Source: DATAUK01 sp036268295
GTDB lineage: Bacteria; Actinomycetota; Actinomycetes; JAFAQI01
Direction: 5' to 3'
DNA length: 64,000 bases
Assembly: GCA_036268295.1 (NCBI GenBank)
Contig: DATAUK010000036.1
Coordinates: 8,350 to 72,349, forward strand
The notes beneath the pieces were generated by a model, which worked only from the letters and a program-made list of their open reading frames with translations, searched no databases and was not told where the DNA came from. The position numbers and the translations under genes were made by a program. Of the stretch, positions 52,292 to 59,460 are shown in pieces; within the stretch, counting starts at the first letter, position 1; every line of letters begins with the position of its first letter.

Positions 52292-52710
52292 GTGGCCGTT
52301 CCGCTCCCGTGCTTGTGCAGCGTGATCGTCACGCGGCGGTCGGCGTCGGCGTCGCTGTCGACCTCCCCGGCGAGCGCGGACAGCACCGTCCAGGCGAACG
52401 TGTCGCGTGAGGGCTGCTGGCCGTCGCGGGTCGCGACGCTCACACCCACCCGGATCGCGCCGTCGTCGAGCTGGAACTCACAGGTGATGTCGGCACCGGG
52501 AAGTGCCTGGGGCAGCAGCATCGCGCAGGCCTCGTCGACCGCGATCCGCAGGTCCTCGATCTCATCGATGGTGAAGTCGAGCCGGGCAGCCAGGCCCGCC
52601 GTTGCGGTCCGCAGGACCGAGAGGTACGCACTGTCGGCGGGCAGCGTGATCACCACGACGTCGCGAGCCTTGGCGGCCGACATGCTTGTGCTGGCCGAGA
52701 CATCCGCCAC
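52288..52710 (-). CDS. rsbW: Anti-sigma factor RsbW/UsfX-like
   Basis: 140 residues of the GHKL anti-sigma family. N box LRIAVDEACAMLL is seen; the second ATP motif is shortened (DGAIRVGVSV). Holds SigF inactive until an unphosphorylated anti-anti-sigma (RsbV) displaces it; no rsbV is in the window. ATG 52710. A GTTT-N16-GGGACT promoter lies about 45 bp upstream, so SigF probably activates its own operon. Confidence 0.88.
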   Translation of the reverse strand: MADVSASTSMSAAKARDVVVITLPADSAYLSVLRTATAGLAARLDFTIDEIEDLRIAVDEACAMLLPQALPGADITCEFQLDDGAIRVGVSVATRDGQQPSRDTFAWTVLSALAGEVDSDADADRRVTITLHKHGSGTAT

Positions 52711-52756
52711 GTGCGCTCCCGCGATTTTTCCGACGAAGACCTGGGCCTGCAGTAAG

Positions 52757-52782
52757 AGTCCCTGATCGAGTGGTTTTCAAAC
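52757..52782 (-). promoter_or_regulatory. SigF-type promoter of rsbW-sigF
   Basis: On the minus strand GTTT (52782-52779), 16 nt, then GGGACT (52762-52757). The SigF consensus is GTTT-N14-16-GGGTAT, so -35 and spacing fit exactly and -10 matches at four of six bases. Placed about 45 nt before the rsbW start. Confidence 0.55.
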
Positions 52783-52846
52783 TCAAAAGTAGCCCACGCC
52801 CGTGACGTCCCACCGCTCAACCGGGGAGCGTCCCCCATCAACTGTC

Positions 52847-52861
52847 TAACGTTCAACGTTA
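52847..52861. promoter_or_regulatory. 15-bp palindrome upstream of rsbW
   Basis: TAACGTT-c-AACGTTA, 7-bp arms around one base, unusually A/T-rich for this genome, between the acetyltransferase stop and the SigF-type promoter. Candidate operator; regulator unknown. Confidence 0.4.
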
Positions 52862-52873
52862 CGGTTCATGTTC

Positions 52874-53353
52874 TCACGCTCGGTCGAGTGTGAGGCGCCA
52901 GGTCGTCCACTCGTCATTGGGGGCCGCGCCGAGCGCGCGGTAGAACCCGATCGCCGGCTCGTTCCAGTCCAGCACCGACCACTCGACCCGGCCGTAGCCA
53001 CGCTCGCGGGCTAACTCGACCAGCCTCAGCAGCAGCGCCTTGCCCAGCCCGTGACCGCGAGCCTGCGGCCGGACGAACAGGTCCTCGAGGTAGATCCCGG
53101 GCCGGCCGAGCCAGGTGGAGAAGTTGCAGAACCACAGCGCGAAGCCGACGACTTGCCCGTCGAGCTCGGCGACGTGGCAGGTCGCGACCGGCGCGATGCC
53201 GTCCTGGTCGATGCCGAACAGCGCGGCAGCGAGATCGGACTCGGTGGCGACCACCTCGTGCCCGGCCTTCTCGTAGCCGGCGAGGTCGCGGATCAGCGAC
53301 AAGATGACGGGCACGTCACCGGCCGTGGCGAGACGGATCAATGACGTGCCCAT
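52874..53353 (-). CDS. GNAT acetyltransferase (diamine/spermidine N-acetyltransferase-like)
   Basis: 159 residues. Acetyl-CoA loop VRPQARGHGLGKALL and the family-specific FSTWLGRPGIYLEDLFV and EWSVLDWNEPAIGFYRALGA, typical of SSAT-like enzymes that acetylate polyamines or related amines. ATG 53353 gives the family length; upstream frame is antisense to other coding. No strong ribosome site is visible. Sits between sodN and rsbW on the same strand. Confidence 0.83.
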   Translation of the reverse strand: MGTSLIRLATAGDVPVILSLIRDLAGYEKAGHEVVATESDLAAALFGIDQDGIAPVATCHVAELDGQVVGFALWFCNFSTWLGRPGIYLEDLFVRPQARGHGLGKALLLRLVELARERGYGRVEWSVLDWNEPAIGFYRALGAAPNDEWTTWRLTLDRA

Positions 53354-53382
53354 CGAGAGGTTACGTGATGCGCCCGGTCGGG

Positions 53383-53784
53383 CTAGGCCTTCTTGGTCTC
53401 CCAGAAGATCTTGTCGATCTCGGCGATCTGATCCAGCAGCTTCTGGCCGTCCGCCGGGTCGACCTTGCCCTTCGCGCCCGCGGCGCCGGCCTGCTTGGTC
53501 GCGTCGTTGAACAGCTGGTGCAGGTTGGGGTACTTCTCGAAGTGCGGCGGCTTGAAGTAGTCGGTCCACAGCACCCACAGGTGGTGCTTGACCAGCTCGG
53601 CGCGTTGCTCTTTGATCACCAGCGCCCGGGCCCGGAACACCGGGTCGTCGTTGTCCTGGTACTTCTCCATGATCGCCTTGACCGACTCGGCCTCGATCCG
53701 GGCCTGCGCGGGGTCGTAGACGCCGCAGGGCAGGTCACAGTGGGCGGAGACGACGAGGCGCGGCGAACGCGTCCTACGCAGCAT
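53383..53784 (-). CDS. sodN: Nickel superoxide dismutase precursor
   Basis: 133 residues: a 14-residue propeptide (MLRRTRSPRLVVSA) followed by the nickel hook HCDLPCGVYDPAQARIEA. After cleavage His1, Cys2 and Cys6 bind nickel; the mature four-helix protein (KHHLWVLWTDYFKPPHFEKYP) is about 119 residues. Disproportionates superoxide in the cytoplasm. ATG 53784 is preceded by AGGAGG at 4 nt. Divergent from sodX, its maturation protease. Confidence 0.95.
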   Translation of the reverse strand: MLRRTRSPRLVVSAHCDLPCGVYDPAQARIEAESVKAIMEKYQDNDDPVFRARALVIKEQRAELVKHHLWVLWTDYFKPPHFEKYPNLHQLFNDATKQAGAAGAKGKVDPADGQKLLDQIAEIDKIFWETKKA

Positions 53785-53811
53785 GGGTCCTCCTGGACTT
53801 TGAGTGGGTCT

Positions 53812-53823
53812 TGTCCTAGGACA
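53812..53823. promoter_or_regulatory. Palindrome in the sodN-sodX divergent promoter
   Basis: TGTCCT-AGGACA, a perfect 12-bp palindrome in the 80-bp gap between sodN and sodX, 28 bp from the sodN start codon. It overlaps the likely -10 region of sodN and could serve a metal or redox regulator; identity unknown. Confidence 0.45.
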
Positions 53824-53864
53824 CTATTCCTGCGGGCGGGACGCATTACACATCGGGAGTCGAC

Positions 53865-54200
53865 TTGGCGCTGGCGCGAATGCTGCCGCTGCGGCGCGTG
53901 GTCGTCCAAGGCCCGTCCATGGCGCCGACGCTTCACCACGGTGATCGGCTGCTGGTCTGGCTGCGGGCGCCTCGTCGTACCCCGGCTGTCGGGCGAATCG
54001 TACTCGTCAACCTTCCTGGACGCCCGCTGTCGGTGAAGCGACTGACCGCCGCCGAGGACGGCGACGGCCTGATTCGGATCCAGGGCGACAACGAGTTTGC
54101 CAGTACCGACAGTCGCCAACTCGGATCGCTCCCGGCAAGCTTGATTGACGGGATCGTTTTGTGCCGATTCTGGCCTCGGCCGCGGCGGTTCGTGCCGTAG
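53865..54200 (+). CDS. sodX: Nickel-type superoxide dismutase maturation protease
   Basis: 111 residues, an S26-type (signal-peptidase-like) serine protease. Nucleophile in VVQGPSMAPTL (Ser18), general base Lys58 in LSVKRLT, and the box RIQGDNEFASTDSRQLG. Removes the SodN propeptide so the nickel hook can form. No membrane anchor, fitting a cytoplasmic substrate. TTG 53865 has GGGAG 5 nt upstream. Confidence 0.92.
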   Translation: MALARMLPLRRVVVQGPSMAPTLHHGDRLLVWLRAPRRTPAVGRIVLVNLPGRPLSVKRLTAAEDGDGLIRIQGDNEFASTDSRQLGSLPASLIDGIVLCRFWPRPRRFVP

Positions 54201-54269
54201 CCCAAATTGGCCGGTAAATGGTTCACCCGAACCATCCAGAAATCGGTTGCGGCAGTCGAGGAGTATTTC

Positions 54270-55115
54270 GTGACGTCTGTCGCTGCTGCCCGAATTTCCG
54301 GCGCCGGGGTACCGCGCCGGAGCTCGGGCGCGCCGCCCGCCAAGCCTGCCGGCAAGCAGGTTGCTGGCTTCTCGCTGCCGCGGATCTCGATCCCGTGGAA
54401 CGAGCCGATGCCGTGGACGTTCCTGCTGGTCGCGGTGCTGCTGGTCATCCTCGGCGCTCACAACCGGATCGCCCGCGACATCGGAACCGCCGCGCCGCCC
54501 TCCCAGGGCGCCGTCACGGCGCTCAGTACGGCTGACAACCCGCCGGTGGGGTTGTCGCCGCAGGCGAGCTCTGACGGCGACCAGAGCGCTGCTCCGCTGC
54601 CAACGCACGCACCTCGCGACCCGTTCCAGGCGCTGGTCTCGGCCGCCGGGGCGCGGGTGCCCGCTGTCGCGCTGCCGATCGCCAAGGCCGGATCGCTGGC
54701 CACGACCCACGTCAAGCACCACGGCGCGCCCCCGGTGACGGTGGCGCCCGGCGGCGGATCGTCGAGCCTGCCGACCGCAACGCTGCCGATCACCTCAAAC
54801 AGTGGCAGTGGCACTACCCACAGTGGCACTACCCACAGCGGCGCTACCCACAGCGGCAGCTCGGCCAGTGGCAGCTCACCGAGTGGCAGCTCACCGAGGA
54901 GCGCCGGCTCCTCGACCAGCGGTCGGTGCCTCGATGTTCACGTCGTACGCGCCGGCGAGAGCCTGTGGTCGATCGCGCAGCAGCACGTCAACCAAACTGG
55001 ACACGGCAACACCAATAGCTACTGGCACCGGATCTACCACGCGAACTCCCAGCTGATCGGCGCCAACCCCAGCCAGATCGCGATCGGGCTGCACCTGTGC
55101 CTCCCCTCGCCCTAA
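54270..55115 (+). CDS. Membrane-anchored LysM-domain protein
   Basis: About 281 residues: a short cytoplasmic N-terminus, one membrane helix (WTFLLVAVLLVILGA), a long low-complexity Ser/Thr/Gly/His linker, and a single LysM domain at the C-terminus (VVRAGESLWSIAQQHV, WHRIYHANSQLIGANPSQIAIG) that would bind peptidoglycan. GTG 54270 has GAGGAG at 6 nt; the TTG at 54207 is a weaker alternative that adds 21 residues. The linker is encoded by near-identical 15-bp repeats. Probably a wall-anchored or wall-sensing factor; no enzymatic domain. Confidence 0.78.
   Translation: MTSVAAARISGAGVPRRSSGAPPAKPAGKQVAGFSLPRISIPWNEPMPWTFLLVAVLLVILGAHNRIARDIGTAAPPSQGAVTALSTADNPPVGLSPQASSDGDQSAAPLPTHAPRDPFQALVSAAGARVPAVALPIAKAGSLATTHVKHHGAPPVTVAPGGGSSSLPTATLPITSNSGSGTTHSGTTHSGATHSGSSASGSSPSGSSPRSAGSSTSGRCLDVHVVRAGESLWSIAQQHVNQTGHGNTNSYWHRIYHANSQLIGANPSQIAIGLHLCLPSP
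54799..54899 (+). repeat. 15-bp tandem repeats in the LysM linker
   Basis: About three copies of agtggcactacccac (with c/t and g/a changes) followed by two copies of gtggcagctcaccga, encoding SGTTH/SGATH and SGSSP units. In-frame repeats of this kind can change number by slippage and so alter linker length. Confidence 0.75.
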
Positions 55116-55124
55116 GCCATACCC

Positions 55125-55188
55125 CGCGTATGTGCCATCGGTGGGGCTAGGGCCCCACGCATGTGCCATCGGTGGGCTAGCGGCCCAC
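55125..55188. terminator. Duplicated hairpin terminators between convergent genes
   Basis: Two direct copies of about 32 bp (cgcgtatgtgccatcggtgg... and cgcatgtgccatcggtgggc...), each holding a hairpin: GTGGGGC-tagg-GCCCCAC (55141-55158) and GTGGGC-tagcg-GCCCAC (55172-55188). They lie between the LysM gene and the ABC transporter operon and probably stop transcription from both sides. Confidence 0.65.
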
Positions 55189-55204
55189 GGACAGTCCGCG
55201 GTCT

Positions 55205-55981
55205 CTACAGCACCTTCGACAGGAAGCTTTGGGTCCGCTCGTGCTGCGGGTTGGTGATGACGTCTCGCGGCTTGCCGGATTCGACCACTACGCCGCCGTC
55301 CATGAAGACCAACTTGTCGCCGACCTCGCGGGCAAAGCCCATCTCATGGGTGACAACAAACATTGTCATCCCGCTGGTCGCCAGCTCTCGCATCACGTCG
55401 AGTACGTCGCCGACCAGCTCCGGATCCAGCGCACTGGTCGGCTCGTCGAACAGCATCAGCTTGGGCTCCATGGCCAGTGCCCTGGCGATCGCGACCCGCT
55501 GTTGCTGGCCCCCGGAGAGCTGGCGCGGATAGGCGTCCTCGCGACCCTCGAGCCCGACTTGGGCGAGCAGCCGGCGACCGTTGTCGTCGGCCTCGTCCTT
55601 GGACGCCTTCTTGACCCGGACCGGCGCCTCGACGATGTTGCCCAGCGCCGTCATGTGAGGGAACAGGTTGAAGTGCTGGAAGACCATCCCGATGCTGGCG
55701 CGCATCTTGGCGACTTCGCGGTCGGTGCACTCGTAGAGCTTGTCGCCGCGTTGCTCGTAGCCGACCAGCTCGCCGTCGACGGTCAGCCGGCCCGAGTCGA
55801 TCTTCTCGAGGTGGTTGATGCAGCGCAGCAAGGTGGTCTTGCCCGAGCCTGAGGGCCCGATCACGCACATCACCTCGCCGCGATTGACGTCGAGGTCGAC
55901 GCCCTTGAGCACCTCGTTCGGCCCGAACGACTTGTGCACCTGCTCGGCGCGGACCAGCGCCTCGCCCGCGGCCGCGCTCAT
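55205..55981 (-). CDS. glnQ: Polar amino-acid ABC transporter ATP-binding protein (GlnQ/GluA-like)
   Basis: 258 residues. Walker A IGPSGSGKTTLLRCINHLE, Q-loop VFQHFNLFPHMT, signature LSGGQQQRVAIARAL, Walker B LMLFDEPTSALDPE and the switch His VTHEMGFA. An insertion (ELVGYEQRGDKLYECTD) follows the D2 strand as in some GlnQ proteins. Last gene of a binding protein-permease-ATPase operon; overlaps the permease by 4 bp. Confidence 0.92.
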   Translation of the reverse strand: MSAAAGEALVRAEQVHKSFGPNEVLKGVDLDVNRGEVMCVIGPSGSGKTTLLRCINHLEKIDSGRLTVDGELVGYEQRGDKLYECTDREVAKMRASIGMVFQHFNLFPHMTALGNIVEAPVRVKKASKDEADDNGRRLLAQVGLEGREDAYPRQLSGGQQQRVAIARALAMEPKLMLFDEPTSALDPELVGDVLDVMRELATSGMTMFVVTHEMGFAREVGDKLVFMDGGVVVESGKPRDVITNPQHERTQSFLSKVL

Positions 55982-56973
55982 CGGTGCTCCCTGCCTGCCG
56001 AGGAGGTGAGGATCGCGTCGATCGCGGGGTTCGGCTCACGGCGCAGCGTGGCGAGGTTGCGAAGCCGTTGGATCGGCGTCATCGGCAGGCTGCGGCTCGA
56101 GCCGCGCGCGTAGTGCCGCTCGATGTAGTACTGCCCGACGTAGAGCACGCTGGTGACCGCGAGGTACCACAGCGCGGCGGTGATCAGCAGCGGGATCGTC
56201 TTGTAGTTCTCGGAGTAGATCAGCTGGGCGGCGTAGAGCAGCTCGGTCAGCGCGATCGTGGACGCGAGTGCCGTGGTCTTGAGCATCGAGATGGTCTCGT
56301 TGCCGGTCGGCGGGATGATCACCCGCATCGCCTGCGGGATCACGATCCGGCGCATGATCAGCACCCGCCGCATGCCGAGCGCGGACGCCGCTTCGGTCTG
56401 GCCCTCGTCGACCGAGATGATGCCGGCGCGGACGATCTCCGCCATGTACGCCGCCTCATTGAGCCCGAGTCCCAGCGTGGCCGCGATGAACTTGCCGAGC
56501 ACGGTGGTGGTGTGGACGTGGGCAAACCCCGGCCCGAACGGGATCCCGACGCTGATCGTCGGGTAGAGGTAGGCCATGAAGTACCAGAAGATGATCTGGA
56601 GCAGCACCGGCGTGCCTCGGAAGAACCAGACATACAGCCAACTGGTCCCGACCACCACCGGGTTCGGGGATAGCCGCATCACGGCGAGAATCGTGCCGAG
56701 AACGACGCCGATCACCATGCAGACGACGGTCAGCTCGAGCGTGACGGCGAGGCCGCGCAGGATCGGGCCGGAGAACAGGTAGTGCCCGACGATGCTCCAC
56801 TGCCAGCGAGGCTGGCGCTGTACGCCGCGAACCGTCGTGGAGAACACGAGAGTGTTGACGAGCATCGCGGCCAGCACCGCGATGACCGCCACCGCCACCC
56901 ACCGCCACGGGTGGCGGACCGGAATCGCCTTGAGCGGGGGTGACTGTCCGGTCCGCACCTCTGGCGAGCTCAT
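55978..56973 (-). CDS. Polar amino-acid ABC transporter permease (HisM/GlnP-like)
   Basis: 331 residues with an N-terminal helix plus a five-helix HisMQ core. Opening motif GLAVTLELTVVCMVIGVVLGT, the EAA loop EIVRAGIISVDEGQTEAASALGMRR, and PQAMRVIIPPTGNETISMLKTTAL. The C-terminus extends about 60 residues (HYARGSSRSLPMTPIQRLRN), longer than in most GlnP. ATG 56973, 9 bp after the binding-protein stop. Confidence 0.91.
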   Translation of the reverse strand: MSSPEVRTGQSPPLKAIPVRHPWRWVAVAVIAVLAAMLVNTLVFSTTVRGVQRQPRWQWSIVGHYLFSGPILRGLAVTLELTVVCMVIGVVLGTILAVMRLSPNPVVVGTSWLYVWFFRGTPVLLQIIFWYFMAYLYPTISVGIPFGPGFAHVHTTTVLGKFIAATLGLGLNEAAYMAEIVRAGIISVDEGQTEAASALGMRRVLIMRRIVIPQAMRVIIPPTGNETISMLKTTALASTIALTELLYAAQLIYSENYKTIPLLITAALWYLAVTSVLYVGQYYIERHYARGSSRSLPMTPIQRLRNLATLRREPNPAIDAILTSSAGREHR

Positions 56974-56982
56974 CGCCGGTGA

Positions 56983-57885
56983 CTAGCTGATCGCGCCATT
57001 GATTCCCGGTGTGGTGATGGCGCCGGCCTGCACGCCCCATTTCGCCATGATCTTGGCGTAGGTGCCGTTGGAGATCAGCGTCTTGACCGCCGTCAGAACC
57101 GCCGGCGCCATTCCGTTGCCCTTCGGCAGTGCGATCCCGTACGGCGCGACGCCGTACGGAGTGCCGACGAGTTTGAACTGGCCGTTGGACTGCTGGACCT
57201 GGTAGGCCGCGACCGGCGAGTCGGCCATGCCGACCTGGTCGTGACCGCTTGAGATCGCCAGGTTTGCCCCGTTCTGGTCCGGATAGGTGTCGACCGTCAC
57301 TGCGCCCTTGCCGGCGGTCGTGCACTTCTTGCTCTGCGCCATGGCGTCGGTCTGCTCGGTCGTGCCCTTCTCGACTGAGACCTTCAGGCCGCACAGGCTC
57401 GACAGGCCGGTCACCGCTGGTCCGCCGGAGGAGTCCTCATAGAACGAGGTGCCGGCCTTGAAGTAGTCGACGAAGTCGACCTGAGCTTCGCGCTCCTTGG
57501 TGTCGGTGAACGAGGACATCCCGACGTCGTACTTGCCGGACAGGATGCCGGGGATGATGCCGTCGAACGTCTCGTTGGTCAGGTTGATCTTCAATCCGAG
57601 CGTCTGGCCGATCGCGGTGGCGAGGTCGGCGTCCATTCCGACGATCGTCTTGCCGTTCGCGGCGATGAACTCGTTCGGTGCGTATGTCGCGTCCGCGGCA
57701 ACAGTCAGGGTGCCCTTGCCCTTGACCGCGGCCGGCACGAGCGCCGCGGCCGGCGAGTCGACGGCGGCTGGTGCCACCGTCTGCGTGCCGCCGCCGGAGG
57801 AGCTGCTTCCACAGGCGGCGGCTGCCCCCATGGTCAGGGCCAGAATGCCAGCAGAAATTACCGGGCGACGCAGGACGGACCGCAT
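56983..57885 (-). CDS. Amino-acid ABC transporter substrate-binding lipoprotein
   Basis: 300 residues. Lipoprotein signal: basic MRSVLRRP, hydrophobic ISAGILALTMGAAAA, then Cys and a Ser/Gly linker. Type II periplasmic-binding fold with TLTVAADATYAPNEF, GMDADLATAIGQTLGLK and GIIPGILSGKYDVGMSSFTDTKERE. ATG 57885 has AGGAG at 7 nt; the open frame upstream is non-coding. A TTGACA on the minus strand (57963-57958) is a possible -35 for the operon. Ligand is a polar amino acid, not further definable. Confidence 0.9.
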   Translation of the reverse strand: MRSVLRRPVISAGILALTMGAAAACGSSSSGGGTQTVAPAAVDSPAAALVPAAVKGKGTLTVAADATYAPNEFIAANGKTIVGMDADLATAIGQTLGLKINLTNETFDGIIPGILSGKYDVGMSSFTDTKEREAQVDFVDYFKAGTSFYEDSSGGPAVTGLSSLCGLKVSVEKGTTEQTDAMAQSKKCTTAGKGAVTVDTYPDQNGANLAISSGHDQVGMADSPVAAYQVQQSNGQFKLVGTPYGVAPYGIALPKGNGMAPAVLTAVKTLISNGTYAKIMAKWGVQAGAITTPGINGAIS

Positions 57886-58048
57886 GAAGGACTCCTTGGT
57901 TGGGTTCTTGGTGCGCATTCTGCACCCAGAGCCGCGGCAATGGCGTGAATTTGAGTGTGTCAAGATTGCATCGTTCCGGGTGATCCCCGCACACCTTGCC
58001 CGATTGCGGCTCGCCGCAGGCGCCTGATCGGCGCTATTTCGCTCTCAT

Positions 58049-58062
58049 CCACCGTTCGGTGG
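58049..58062. repeat. Short palindrome upstream of the malic enzyme gene
   Basis: CCACCG-tt-CGGTGG, 6-bp arms, about 20 bp before the ATG at 58081. Could be an operator; nothing else was recognised in the 195-bp divergent gap apart from a possible -35 for the ABC operon. Confidence 0.3.
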
Positions 58063-58080
58063 CATCGTAGGGACACCCTA

Positions 58081-59265
58081 ATGACGCAGGAGACTGTACC
58101 GATGACCGCGCATGAGGACACCCCGGTGTTCGCGCTGCACCGCGGCGGCAAGATCGAATTGGTCTCGAAGGTCCCGTTGCGCGACCGCGACGACCTCTCG
58201 ATGGCTTACACCCCTGGCGTCGCCGAGGTCTGCCTTGCGATCGAGGCCTCGCCCGGGCTGGTCTACGACTACACCTGGAAGTCCTCGGTCGTGGCCGTCG
58301 TCACCGACGGTACGGCGGTCCTTGGCCTCGGCAATATCGGCCCGGAGGCCTCGCTGCCGGTCATGGAGGGCAAGGCGCTGCTGTTCAAGCAGTTCGGCGG
58401 GGTCGACGCCGTACCGATCGCGCTCGACTGCATCGACGTCGATGAGATCGTCGAGACCGTTGTCCGACTCGGGCCGAGCTTCGGCGGCATCAACCTCGAG
58501 GACATCAGCGCGCCGCGCTGCTTCGAGATCGAGGACCGGCTGATCGCCGCGATGAACATCCCGGTCTTCCATGACGACCAGCACGGTACGGCGATCGTGG
58601 CGCTGGCCGCGATGCAGAACGCGGCCCGGCTGACCGGCCGGTCGCTGGCGGACCTGCGGGCGGTCGTCTCAGGCGCCGGTGCGGCCGGCGTCGCGGTGAC
58701 CAAGATCCTGATCGGCGCGGGGATCGGCGAGATCGCGATCGCCGACAGCAAGGGAGTAGTCCACGCCGGACGCACTGACTTGACCCCGATCAAGGCTCAG
58801 ATGGCCGCGATCACCAACTCGGCCGGGCTCACCGGCTCGATCGAGGACGCGATGGTCGGCGCCGACGTCTACATCGGCCTGTCGGCCGGCAAGGTCGCCG
58901 AGGCCGACGTCGCGAAGATGGCGCCGGACTCGATGATCTTCGCGATGGCCAACCCCGACCCCGAGATTCATCCCGACGTGGCGCGGCGTTATGCCCGGGT
59001 GGTTGCCACCGGCCGCAGCGACTTCCCGAACCAGATCAACAACGTGCTCGCGTTCCCGGGCGTGTTCCGCGGCGCGCTCGACGTCCGGGCGAGCGCGATC
59101 ACCGAGCACATGAAGCTCGCCGCCGCGTCGGCGCTGTGCGATGTGGTCGGCGATGACGTTTCGGAGGAGTACGTCGTACCGAGCGTGTTCGATCCGCGGG
59201 TCGGCCCGGCGGTTGCCGCCGCCGTTGCCGAAGCGGCGCGCGCCGATGGGGTCGCGCGGGTATAG
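58081..59265 (+). CDS. NAD(P)-dependent malic enzyme (short bacterial type)
   Basis: 394 residues. Converts malate to pyruvate and CO2. Seen: LSMAYTPGVAEVC (catalytic Tyr), GLGNIGPEASLPVMEGKALL with the catalytic Lys, metal site FGGINLEDISAP and FHDDQHGTAIV, and NAD loop VVSGAGAAGVAV. Lacks the phosphotransacetylase domain of longer forms. ATG 58081 has AGGGA 7 nt upstream; ATG 58102 with AGGAG at 9 nt is equally possible. NAD or NADP preference cannot be decided. Confidence 0.92.
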   Translation: MTQETVPMTAHEDTPVFALHRGGKIELVSKVPLRDRDDLSMAYTPGVAEVCLAIEASPGLVYDYTWKSSVVAVVTDGTAVLGLGNIGPEASLPVMEGKALLFKQFGGVDAVPIALDCIDVDEIVETVVRLGPSFGGINLEDISAPRCFEIEDRLIAAMNIPVFHDDQHGTAIVALAAMQNAARLTGRSLADLRAVVSGAGAAGVAVTKILIGAGIGEIAIADSKGVVHAGRTDLTPIKAQMAAITNSAGLTGSIEDAMVGADVYIGLSAGKVAEADVAKMAPDSMIFAMANPDPEIHPDVARRYARVVATGRSDFPNQINNVLAFPGVFRGALDVRASAITEHMKLAAASALCDVVGDDVSEEYVVPSVFDPRVGPAVAAAVAEAARADGVARV

Positions 59266-59349
59266 CGCTGTCGGCACAAAGTCAAAACCGGCTACTACCG
59301 GGTGGCTCTCGCTTCGGTCCGGTTTGCGCGCGATGTCCGGTTCTCGTTT

Positions 59350-59410
59350 CGTGATCTTGACGCAGGTTATGAAACGGAGCCCTAGTTAGCCCACCTACGT
59401 CAAGATCACG
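59350..59410. repeat. Long inverted repeat between malic enzyme and MDR genes
   Basis: CGTGATCTTGACGCAGGT (59350-59367) and ACCTACGTCAAGATCACG (59393-59410), 18-bp arms with one mismatch around a 25-nt loop. It may be the malic enzyme terminator or an interspersed repeat unit. The rest of the 195-bp gap holds only the -10 box of the next gene. Confidence 0.6.
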
Positions 59411-59448
59411 GAGGAAGGCCGGGCGAGAGCGAACAAGAGGCCAGCGGT

Positions 59449-59454
59449 TAGCCT
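59449..59454 (+). promoter_or_regulatory. -10 box of leaderless MDR gene
   Basis: TAGCCT followed by 6 nt and ATG 59461, the leaderless arrangement seen at several genes in this window. Confidence 0.45.
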
Positions 59455-59460
59455 CGGCGC

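Noticed and set aside
54207..54269. TTG start for the LysM protein
   Set aside because: No ribosome site, whereas GTG 54270 has GAGGAG at 6 nt and keeps the membrane helix and LysM domain.
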